NCBI GenBank assembly: GCA_002377245.1 | Contig: DFPL01000182.1 | Span: 1-8,512 of the forward strand | Length of the DNA: 8,512 bases | Direction: 5' to 3' | Source of the DNA: Enterobacteriaceae bacterium UBA3516 | GTDB lineage: Bacteria; Pseudomonadota; Gammaproteobacteria; Enterobacterales; Enterobacteriaceae | In this document: piece after piece, positions 1-5,616 of the stretch | Position numbering within the stretch: position 1 is the stretch's first letter | How the letters are laid out: every line of letters begins with the position of its first letter | Position numbers and translations under genes: made by a program | Notes under the pieces: model-generated | Database searches by the model: none | What the model was told of the DNA's origin: nothing | Seen by the model: the letters and a program-made list of their open reading frames with translations, nothing else

Positions 1-1
1 G

Positions 2-1753
2 GCCGACGCCGCCGCGCGCGGTACCGCGCTCGATGAAGACCAGCTGGACGACCTGATGGATGACTGGCGCAGCGCCGCGCGGTCGCTGGCCAAACGCGGT
101 CTGGTCGAGCGCGTGGCACAGGTCCATGTCGCCCCGGTGCCGATGCTGGGCACTGGCCCGGTACCCAATGCCGAGCAGGCCGATGCCGTCGCCGCCATTA
201 CCGGTGGCACCGGTTTTGGCACGTTCCTGCTGGACGGTGTCACCGGCAGCGGCAAGACCGAGGTTTACCTGCAGGCCATCGCAGACTGCCTGGCGCGTGG
301 ACGGCAGACGCTGGTGCTGGTGCCGGAGATCGGGCTCACCCCGCAGACGCTGACGCGCTTCCGCACCCGGCTGGGCATTCCCGTGCATGTGCTGCATTCG
401 GGCCTGAATGACAACGAGCGTGCCCGGGTCTGGGCCGCTGCGACGCGCGGCGAGGCCCAGGTGATCGTCGGCACCCGCTCAGCGGTGTTCACCCCGCTGC
501 CCAATGCCGGCCTGATCGTGGTCGACGAGGAGCACGACGGCAGCTACAAGCAGCAGGACGGCATCCGCTACCACGCCCGCGATTTCGCCCTGGTCCGGGC
601 CAAGGCGCTGGACATCCCGGTGGTGCTGGGCAGTGCCACGCCGTCACTGGAGTCGCTGCACAACGCGCGCAGCGGTCGTTACGTGCATCTGCGGCTGAAG
701 CAACGTGCCGGCGAGGCCCGCCCGCCGCGTGTGCGCGTGCTCGATGTGCGCAAGCGTCCGCTGCGCGATGGCCTGTCGCCCGAAGTACTGGAAGGCATTG
801 CCGAGCATCTGCAGCGCGGCCATCAGGTCCTGGTGTTCAAGAACCGACGTGGCTACGCACCGGTGCTGCTGTGCCATGACTGTGGCTGGACCGCGCCCTG
901 CCGGCGTTGCGACGCGCCGATGACAGTGCACGCCGGCGGCCGCAGGCTTCAGTGTCACCACTGCGGCGCGCGCCAGCCGGCCCCGTTGGCCTGCCCGGAT
1001 TGCGGCAGCCTGGCGCTGCAACCGCAGGGCATCGGCACCGAGCGCCTGGAAGAGCACCTGGTCGAGGCCTTTGCCGACTATCCGGTGATCCGGATCGATC
1101 GTGGCACCACGAACCGTCGGGACGCGCTGGAATCGCAGTTGGCGCGGCTGGGCGACCAGCCCGGCATTCTGGTCGGCACGCAGATCCTCGCCAAAGGTCA
1201 CGACCTCCCCAGGCTCACCCTGGTAGTGGTGGTGGGCATCGACGAAGGGCTGTTCTCGGCCGACTTCCGCGCCAGCGAGAAACTGGCCCAGCAGCTGATC
1301 CAGGTGGCGGGCCGCGCTGGCCGCGCCACCGACCCCGGCGAGGTGTGGCTGCAGACCCACCACCCCGGGCACCCCTTGCTGGAAACGCTGGTGCACGGCG
1401 GCTACCACGCCTTTGCCGATGCCGAGCTGCAGCAGCGTGATGCAGCAGGCTTCCCGCCGTTCGCGCACCTGGCCCTGCTACGCGCGGAGGCGCAGCAGGT
1501 GGAGCATGCCAATGCCATGCTCACCGCCGTGCGTGGCTTGATTGTCGAAGATGCGCCAGTGGAGCGGTTCGGACCGATGCCCGCGCCGATGCCGCGCCGG
1601 GCGGGGTATCAGCGCACCCAGTTGTTGTTGTCCGCGCCCAAGCGGCAGCCATTGCATGCGGTGCTGGATGTGGTGGTGCCGCGGATTCATGGGTTGCCGG
1701 AAGCGCGGAAGGTGCGCTGGTCTCTCGACGTCGATCCGATGGATCTGTATTGA
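2..1753 (+). CDS. priA: Primosomal protein N' (replication restart helicase PriA), 5'-truncated by window edge
   Basis: PriA is a 3'-to-5' superfamily 2 DNA helicase that recognises stalled or collapsed forks and loads the primosome (PriB/DnaT/DnaC route) so that DnaB can be reloaded. The frame is open from base 2, so the start and the N-terminal 3'-end-binding domain lie outside the window; about 583 residues remain of the roughly 730 usual for the family. Seen in order: Walker A GVTGSGKT (236-259), the DEEH Walker B box (524-535), and an eight-cysteine zinc-binding insertion (Cys codons at 872, 881, 899, 908, 953, 962, 992, 1001). Then come helicase motif V GTQILAKGHD (1175-1204) and motif VI QVAGRAGRA (1301-1327), followed by the C-terminal domain to the TGA at 1751. 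The ATG at 56 is internal, not the start. Strong GC bias at third positions and the downstream SMAG repeats point to Stenotrophomonas. The gene converges with the gst. Nothing is broken in the visible part. Confidence 0.96.
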   Translation, partial: ADAAARGTALDEDQLDDLMDDWRSAARSLAKRGLVERVAQVHVAPVPMLGTGPVPNAEQADAVAAITGGTGFGTFLLDGVTGSGKTEVYLQAIADCLARGRQTLVLVPEIGLTPQTLTRFRTRLGIPVHVLHSGLNDNERARVWAAATRGEAQVIVGTRSAVFTPLPNAGLIVVDEEHDGSYKQQDGIRYHARDFALVRAKALDIPVVLGSATPSLESLHNARSGRYVHLRLKQRAGEARPPRVRVLDVRKRPLRDGLSPEVLEGIAEHLQRGHQVLVFKNRRGYAPVLLCHDCGWTAPCRRCDAPMTVHAGGRRLQCHHCGARQPAPLACPDCGSLALQPQGIGTERLEEHLVEAFADYPVIRIDRGTTNRRDALESQLARLGDQPGILVGTQILAKGHDLPRLTLVVVVGIDEGLFSADFRASEKLAQQLIQVAGRAGRATDPGEVWLQTHHPGHPLLETLVHGGYHAFADAELQQRDAAGFPPFAHLALLRAEAQQVEHANAMLTAVRGLIVEDAPVERFGPMPAPMPRRAGYQRTQLLLSAPKRQPLHAVLDVVVPRIHGLPEARKVRWSLDVDPMDLY

Positions 1754-1757
1754 CGGC

Positions 1758-1782
1758 GTGCGGACCAACGGTCCGCACCTAC
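1758..1782 (-). repeat. SMAG-type (GTAG) REP hairpin, first copy, minus orientation
   Basis: A perfect 9-bp stem, GTGCGGACC (1758-1766) against GGTCCGCAC (1770-1778), has a 3-nt loop AAC. It is flanked at once by CTAC (1779-1782), which is the GTAG head read on the minus strand. A GTAG tetranucleotide abutting a compact stem-loop is the known signature of the Stenotrophomonas maltophilia GTAG (SMAG) REP family, thought to be spread by RAYT-type Tyr transposases. It begins five bases after the priA stop and so may also act on transcript ends (inference). There is no U-run, so it is not a canonical intrinsic terminator. Confidence 0.82.
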
Positions 1783-1799
1783 CTGATGCACGTATCCAG

Positions 1800-1824
1800 G
1801 TAGGTACCGACCGTTGGTCGGTAC
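1800..1824 (+). repeat. SMAG-type (GTAG) REP hairpin, second copy, plus orientation
   Basis: GTAG (1800-1803) is followed directly by a perfect 9-bp stem, GTACCGACC (1804-1812) against GGTCGGTAC (1816-1824), with loop GTT. It is the mirror partner of the hairpin at 1758-1782: same architecture, same loop when read on the GTAG strand, but different stem bases at compensating positions. The two heads face each other across 17 nt, with CCTACCTG (1778-1785) matched by CAGGTAGG (1797-1804). The dimer sits between convergent genes, a usual place for REP pairs, and could stabilise or terminate both transcripts (inference). Confidence 0.82.
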
Positions 1825-1841
1825 GCTTCGTAAGACGTGGA

Positions 1842-2462
1842 TCAGGTCAACGGCGTCATCACCGCTTTCACGTACGCCGGCCGCTGCTGCAACCGCTCGT
1901 ACCACGCTTCCAGGTGCGGCAGGTGCGGGCGCTGGATCGGCAGGTTGAACCACGCATATACCAGTGCGCCGAGCGGAATGTCGCCCATGCCGAACTGCTC
2001 GCCGGACAACCACGGCTGCGTGGCCAGCGTGGCATCGGCCATGGCCAGGTAATCACCGGCCTTGACCACGGCGGCATTGATGCGGGTTTCATCGCGGTCG
2101 GCGGGCGCGGTGCGCATGATTCCCCAGATCAGCTCGCTGTACAGCGGAGCCATGCGCGAGGTGCTCCAGTCCATCCATTTTTCGCACTGCGCCCGCGCCA
2201 TCACGTCTTCCGGATACAGCGTGCCCAGCGCATAACGGGCGCTCAGGTAGCGCACGATGGTGTTGGACTCCCACAGCGGCAGGCCGTGGTCTTCGATCAC
2301 CGGCACCAGCCCGTTCGGGTTCATCGCCACGTATTCCGGCGTCTGCGTGCCGCCGAAGCTGCCGCCCACTTCGATGGACTCGTACGGCACGCCGATCTCC
2401 TCGGCGCACCACAACACCTTGCGCACGTTGCTGGAATTGCGCCGGCCCCAGATCTTCAGCAT
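1842..2462 (-). CDS. Glutathione S-transferase, GstB-like
   Basis: A 206-residue cytosolic glutathione S-transferase-fold protein, expected to conjugate or reduce small electrophiles with glutathione. It matches E. coli GstB in length (208 aa) and, from memory, in motif layout. The N-terminal thioredoxin-like domain (about residues 1-80) opens MLKIWGRRNSSNVRKVLW, with the Ser pair and Arg at the active-site position used by GstB-type enzymes. The NPNGLVPVIED loop carries the cis-proline that contacts the glutathione backbone, and ESNTIVRYL contacts its gamma-glutamyl part. The all-helical C-terminal domain contains WLSGEQFGMGDIPLG, the N-capping box with its Asp. The start at 2462 is chosen because the fold begins there and AGGAA lies about nine bases upstream; the longer reading frame to 2510 adds only a basic non-domain extension. 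The 25-bp gap to the stop of the preceding minus-strand frame suggests co-transcription in the Stenotrophomonas parent (inference). The substrate cannot be read from sequence. Confidence 0.9.
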   Translation of the reverse strand: MLKIWGRRNSSNVRKVLWCAEEIGVPYESIEVGGSFGGTQTPEYVAMNPNGLVPVIEDHGLPLWESNTIVRYLSARYALGTLYPEDVMARAQCEKWMDWSTSRMAPLYSELIWGIMRTAPADRDETRINAAVVKAGDYLAMADATLATQPWLSGEQFGMGDIPLGALVYAWFNLPIQRPHLPHLEAWYERLQQRPAYVKAVMTPLT

Positions 2463-2487
2463 GTTGGTTTTCCTGGTGGGAGTGCGC

Positions 2488-2568
2488 TTATTTTGCCGGT
2501 TTCGCTGCACCTTTTTTCGGCAGCGCGCGCACGTAGGTCGACTTTCCGTCCTTCTTCATCTCGAACAG
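2488..2568 (-). other. Last codons of an unidentified Stenotrophomonas gene upstream of the gst (tail of the hybrid frame)
   Basis: The 26 codons after the relA homology encode a tail opening LFEMKKDGKSTYVRALP and ending in a Lys/Ala/Pro-rich basic stretch before TAA at 2488-2490. It ends 25 bp before the gst start and on the same strand, as expected for a real gene end in an operon with it. I do not recognise the family from so short a piece. Basic KPAK-type tails are common on nucleic-acid-binding proteins, but that is no basis for a function. The rest of the parent gene is missing, replaced by relA. Confidence 0.55.
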
Positions 2569-4209
2569 GCCAATCGCCGCCAGCAGCTCTTCCAGATCGT
2601 TAAAGTTGTAGCGCGGAAGCAGCTGTTTCTCCGCCTCTTTCAGGCTAATGCCGAGGTGTGCCAGTTCATCGTCCAGGATTTGACGGCCGGCAAGAATGTT
2701 TTTATCCCTGTCCTGTTTACGGAACCAGTTATGGATTTTAGAACGCCCACGGCTGGTGGTTACGTAGCCCAGGTTAGGGTTCAGCCAGTCGCGGCTCGGG
2801 TTTGGCTGCTTCTGGGTGATGATTTCAATCTGATCGCCCATCTGCAACTGGTAGGTAAAGGGAACAATACGCCCGCCGATTTTTGCCCCGATGCAACGAT
2901 GCCCGACATCGCTATGAATGTGGTAAGCAAAGTCCAGCGGCGTGGAGCCTGCGGGCAAGTCCACCACATCCCCTTTCGGCGTAAAGACATACACCCTGTC
3001 ATCAAAGACCTGACTACGCACTTCATCCAGCATTTCGCCGGAGTCCGCCATCTCTTCCTGCCACGCAATCAGCTTACGCAGCCAGGCAATACGATCTTCA
3101 TGGCTGGAGCGCGGGCCAGGTGTTGCGGTACCTTCTTTGTATTTCCAGTGCGCGGCAACGCCCAGCTCAGCGTCTTCGTGCATCTGTTTGGTTCGGATCT
3201 GGATTTCTACGGTTTTGCCGCCCGGCCCCAGCACCACCGTATGGATAGACTGGTAGCCATTCGGTTTAGGGTTCGCCACATAATCATCGAACTCATCCGG
3301 CAAATGGCGGAAATGGGTATGCACGATGCCCAATGCCGCATAGCAGTCCTGCAGGCGTTCGGCCACGATACGCACGGCGCGAACGTCAAACAGCTCGTCA
3401 AAAGCGAGATGCTTCTTCTGCATTTTGCGCCAGATGCTGTAGATATGCTTCGGACGACCATAAACCTCCGCTTTAACGCCTTCGTTTTTGATTTCAGAGC
3501 GTAAATGGCCGACGAATTCGTCGATGTAATGTTCGCGATCGATGCGGCGTTCATGCAGCAGTTTGGCGATGCGCTTGTATTCCGCCGGGTGCAGATAGCG
3601 GAAGCAGTAATCTTCCAGCTCCCATTTGAGCTGACCAATCCCGAGACGGTTCGCCAATGGCGCATAGATATTGGTACATTCTTTAGCAGCCAGCACGCGC
3701 TCGTCTTCCGGCGCATCTTTGACTTCTCGCAGATGGGCGACGCGTTCAGCGAGCTTGATGACCACACAACGGAAATCATCCACCATCGCCAGCAGCATGC
3801 GCCGGACGTTATCCACCTGTTCGGAGGAGACGGAGTCGTTATGGGTCGCTTTGAGCTGACGGATGGCGGCCATATCGCGCACCCCGTGAATAAGCTCGAC
3901 GATGGAGTTGCCCACGCTTTCGCGCAGCACATCTTCGCTGACCACGTCAGCGTCTGCCAGCGGGAAGAGTAACGCCGCTCGCAACGTATCGAGATCCATA
4001 CTGAGCATGGAGAGGATTTCCACCATCTCGACGCCGCGCCAGAGCAGTATTTCAGCGTCCGGGTGTCCTTGCGTTTGTCGCAGACAATATTCCCAGGTTT
4101 CGGTTAAGCGTTCACACGACGGCTGACTGGAGATACCCAGACTGGCGATCCATTTTTTAGGATCGAACTCACCCGCTTTATTCAAATGCGCACTTCTTAC
4201 CGCAACCAT
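2488..4209 (-). CDS. relA: RelA (p)ppGpp synthetase, C-terminally truncated and fused in frame to a foreign 26-residue tail
   Basis: RelA transfers pyrophosphate from ATP to GDP/GTP on stalled ribosomes with uncharged tRNA, producing the (p)ppGpp stringent alarmone. Residues 1-547 follow E. coli RelA closely without gaps. They comprise the N-terminal pseudo-hydrolase domain, in which the metal-binding HD is replaced (FPLADA), and the synthetase domain with G251, D275 in FDELFDVRAV, Y319 in YQSIHT and E335. The TGS domain from about residue 405 includes H432, which contacts the tRNA 3' end. Homology stops after ELLAAIG547 inside the helical region; the last 26 residues, basic and ending KKGAAKPAK, are unlike any RelA. 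The family is about 744 aa, so the zinc-finger/conserved-Cys and ACT/RRM domains are gone. The start at 4209 matches E. coli MVAVRSAH and has a strong ribosome site. The join coincides with the change from enterobacterial to Stenotrophomonas-like DNA, so this is most likely an artefactual hybrid gene rather than a real product. Confidence 0.85.
   Translation of the reverse strand: MVAVRSAHLNKAGEFDPKKWIASLGISSQPSCERLTETWEYCLRQTQGHPDAEILLWRGVEMVEILSMLSMDLDTLRAALLFPLADADVVSEDVLRESVGNSIVELIHGVRDMAAIRQLKATHNDSVSSEQVDNVRRMLLAMVDDFRCVVIKLAERVAHLREVKDAPEDERVLAAKECTNIYAPLANRLGIGQLKWELEDYCFRYLHPAEYKRIAKLLHERRIDREHYIDEFVGHLRSEIKNEGVKAEVYGRPKHIYSIWRKMQKKHLAFDELFDVRAVRIVAERLQDCYAALGIVHTHFRHLPDEFDDYVANPKPNGYQSIHTVVLGPGGKTVEIQIRTKQMHEDAELGVAAHWKYKEGTATPGPRSSHEDRIAWLRKLIAWQEEMADSGEMLDEVRSQVFDDRVYVFTPKGDVVDLPAGSTPLDFAYHIHSDVGHRCIGAKIGGRIVPFTYQLQMGDQIEIITQKQPNPSRDWLNPNLGYVTTSRGRSKIHNWFRKQDRDKNILAGRQILDDELAHLGISLKEAEKQLLPRYNFNDLEELLAAIGLFEMKKDGKSTYVRALPKKGAAKPAK
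2563..2600. other. Species junction (Stenotrophomonas-like left, Enterobacteriaceae right)
   Basis: Codon-by-codon match to enterobacterial RelA ends at the Gly codon 2569-2571; the first foreign codon is Leu at 2566-2568. Base composition and codon use change across this place, and every recognisable gene on each side belongs to a different family of bacteria. The bases just right of it encode EELLAAIG, a plausible sequence for either parent, so the exact crossover could lie anywhere within the shared stretch. There is no insertion-sequence end, att-like repeat, integrase or tRNA nearby. Confidence 0.8.
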
Positions 4210-4216
4210 TGTCCTC

Positions 4217-4222
4217 TCCTTT
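4217..4222 (-). promoter_or_regulatory. relA ribosome binding site
   Basis: Read on the minus strand, AAGGAG lies seven bases before the ATG at 4209 and continues into GAGG. This strong Shine-Dalgarno fixes the relA start. It sits in the 52-bp gap between the rlmD stop and relA, which in E. coli also belongs to an rlmD-relA transcription unit. Confidence 0.8.
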
Positions 4223-4261
4223 AAGGGACCGGGCCTGCCGAATTCAGCAAGCCGAAATTAA

Positions 4262-5560
4262 TCACTTCTGCTCGAATAAAACCATCGATTCCAGATGTCC
4301 AGTGTGCGGGAACATATCCAACATCGCCAGCCGCTGAATCTGGTAACCTGCACTTAAGAGCGCCTCACTGTCACGGGCAAGGGTTGCCGGGTTACAGGAA
4401 ACGTACACCACTTTTTTGGGTGCTAATTTTATCACGTACTGCATTACACCTGCGGCGCCGGCACGGGCGGGGTCCAGCAGAATTTTATCAAACCCCTGTC
4501 GCGCCCACGGTTGCTGAGTGACATCTTCGTCGAGATTCTCATGAAAAAATGTCACATTCTGCAACGCATTTTGCCGGGCATTTTCCCGGCCCTTGTCGAC
4601 CAGTGCCGCAACCCCTTCAACGCCCACCACGCTCGCGGCCTGTTTTGCCAGAGGCAGCGTAAAGTTGCCCATTCCGCAGAACAGGTCCAGAACCCGATCG
4701 TCAGGCTGAACGTCAAGCCAGGCCAGCGCGGCGGACACCATTTTCTGGTTAACCCCGTCATTCACCTGGATGAAATCTCGTGGACTGAACGTTAAGCGTA
4801 GCCCGTTCGAGCTATACCAGAGGGCTTCTCCAGTAACAGGTTCCAGTATGTCGCTTTCCGGGGCGAGATACAGCATCAGTCCCTCGGAATGCGAAAAGCG
4901 TTCCAGTTTTTGCCTGTCAGCAGCAACAAGCGGTGCCGTGTGACGCAAAATCATCATTGGGCCGTTATCGGCCAGCACCAATTCGACGTGGCCTAAATGA
5001 CGCACACCCTGCAGCGTAGCGAGACATTCGTGCAGCGGCTTGAGTAATGCCTCAAGACGGGGCGCCAATACAGGGCAGCGCACCACATTGACGATCTCTT
5101 TGCCGCTCGCCTTGCGAAAACCCATCTCCAGACGCTGAGATTTCGGCTGCCAACTGAGGCTTAAACGCGCGCGGCGGCGGTATCCCCATGCTGAACCAGA
5201 GATAATCTCATCTACGTCACGTTTCATCATTCTGGCCAGCGCCGCACTTTTGCTGCTCTGCTGTAGTGCAACGCTGGCATGCTGTTGCTGGCATCCTCCG
5301 CAAACAGCAAAATGGGGACAGGGCGGCGTGACGCGCTCAGGACTATCATTGTGACGACGTTTGACCTCACCTCGCGCGAACTGACGCTTATCATCAATGA
5401 GGACAACGTCCGCCGTCTCCTGCGGTAATAATCCGGGCACAAACAGCGCTTTTCCATTATGCCGTGCAACCCCCTGACCAAAGGGGTCGAGGTCGTTTAC
5501 TGTTACGGTTACTTTTTGACTAGTCGTCACACGTCGTTTTGCAGAGTAGAATTGCGCCAT
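4262..5560 (-). CDS. rlmD: 23S rRNA (uracil-1939-C5)-methyltransferase RlmD
   Basis: RlmD (formerly RumA) uses S-adenosylmethionine to methylate C5 of U1939 in 23S rRNA during large-subunit maturation. The 432-residue protein is full length (E. coli 433). Seen: an N-terminal TRAM RNA-binding domain (about 1-70); [4Fe-4S] ligands C81, C87, C90 ([10 protein letters not shown]) and C162 (RCPVLAP); the SAM-binding loop [10 protein letters not shown] from V290 with D292; the nucleophile C389 in [10 protein letters not shown]; and the general base E424 in [11 protein letters not shown]. All known catalytic and cluster residues are present, at the E. coli numbering. The start at 5560 ([10 protein letters not shown]) equals the E. 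coli start; an upstream in-frame TTG at 5578 would add six residues and is unlikely. Only a weak GAGAAA-like ribosome site precedes it. relA follows 52 bp downstream on the same strand, and barA diverges 56 bp upstream, the standard enterobacterial order. Confidence 0.97.
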   Translation of the reverse strand: MAQFYSAKRRVTTSQKVTVTVNDLDPFGQGVARHNGKALFVPGLLPQETADVVLIDDKRQFARGEVKRRHNDSPERVTPPCPHFAVCGGCQQQHASVALQQSSKSAALARMMKRDVDEIISGSAWGYRRRARLSLSWQPKSQRLEMGFRKASGKEIVNVVRCPVLAPRLEALLKPLHECLATLQGVRHLGHVELVLADNGPMMILRHTAPLVAADRQKLERFSHSEGLMLYLAPESDILEPVTGEALWYSSNGLRLTFSPRDFIQVNDGVNQKMVSAALAWLDVQPDDRVLDLFCGMGNFTLPLAKQAASVVGVEGVAALVDKGRENARQNALQNVTFFHENLDEDVTQQPWARQGFDKILLDPARAGAAGVMQYVIKLAPKKVVYVSCNPATLARDSEALLSAGYQIQRLAMLDMFPHTGHLESMVLFEQK

Positions 5561-5589
5561 TGCCGAGAATTTTCTCAATTACAGATAAT
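5560..5589 (+). promoter_or_regulatory. Candidate sigma70 promoter for barA
   Basis: TTGCCG (5560-5565; four of six bases of the -35 consensus) and GATAAT (5584-5589; five of six of the -10) are 18 bp apart. Transcription would start near 5596, leaving a leader of about 20 nt before the barA ATG at 5617; the only ribosome site visible is a weak CGGAA. The -35 overlaps the rlmD start codon, so the two divergent units would share or compete for this 56-bp space. The call rests on consensus matching only; no clear rlmD promoter could be picked on the other strand. Confidence 0.4.
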
Positions 5590-5616
5590 GGCCACATTCT
5601 CCCATAACGGAACCCC

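Noticed and set aside
644..1468. Long minus-strand reading frame of 274 codons opposite priA
   Set aside because: It lies wholly inside priA, has no recognisable domain, and long antisense frames are expected in GC-rich codon-biased DNA.
2463..2510. Upstream ATG at 2510 for the gst
   Set aside because: The 16 extra residues are not part of the fold and overlap the end of the preceding frame; the ATG at 2462 has a ribosome site and fits GstB length.
2752..2759. Chi octamer GCTGGTGG here and again at 8112-8119
   Set aside because: Chi sites are frequent in enterobacterial genes and both fall in coding sequence; no special meaning can be drawn, although the first lies near the junction.
1542..3504. 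Long plus-strand frames (1542-2603, 2257-3504) across the gst and relA
   Set aside because: They run antisense to well-identified genes, cross unrelated regions and the species junction, and show no family features.
2488..4209. Natural frameshift or nonsense truncation of relA
   Set aside because: The loss of homology coincides with a change of genome, not with a point lesion; no remnant of the missing C-terminal half follows in any frame.
5561..5578. TTG start at 5578 for rlmD
   Set aside because: ATG at 5560 gives the E. coli N-terminus and puts the cluster cysteines at 81/87/90/162 exactly.
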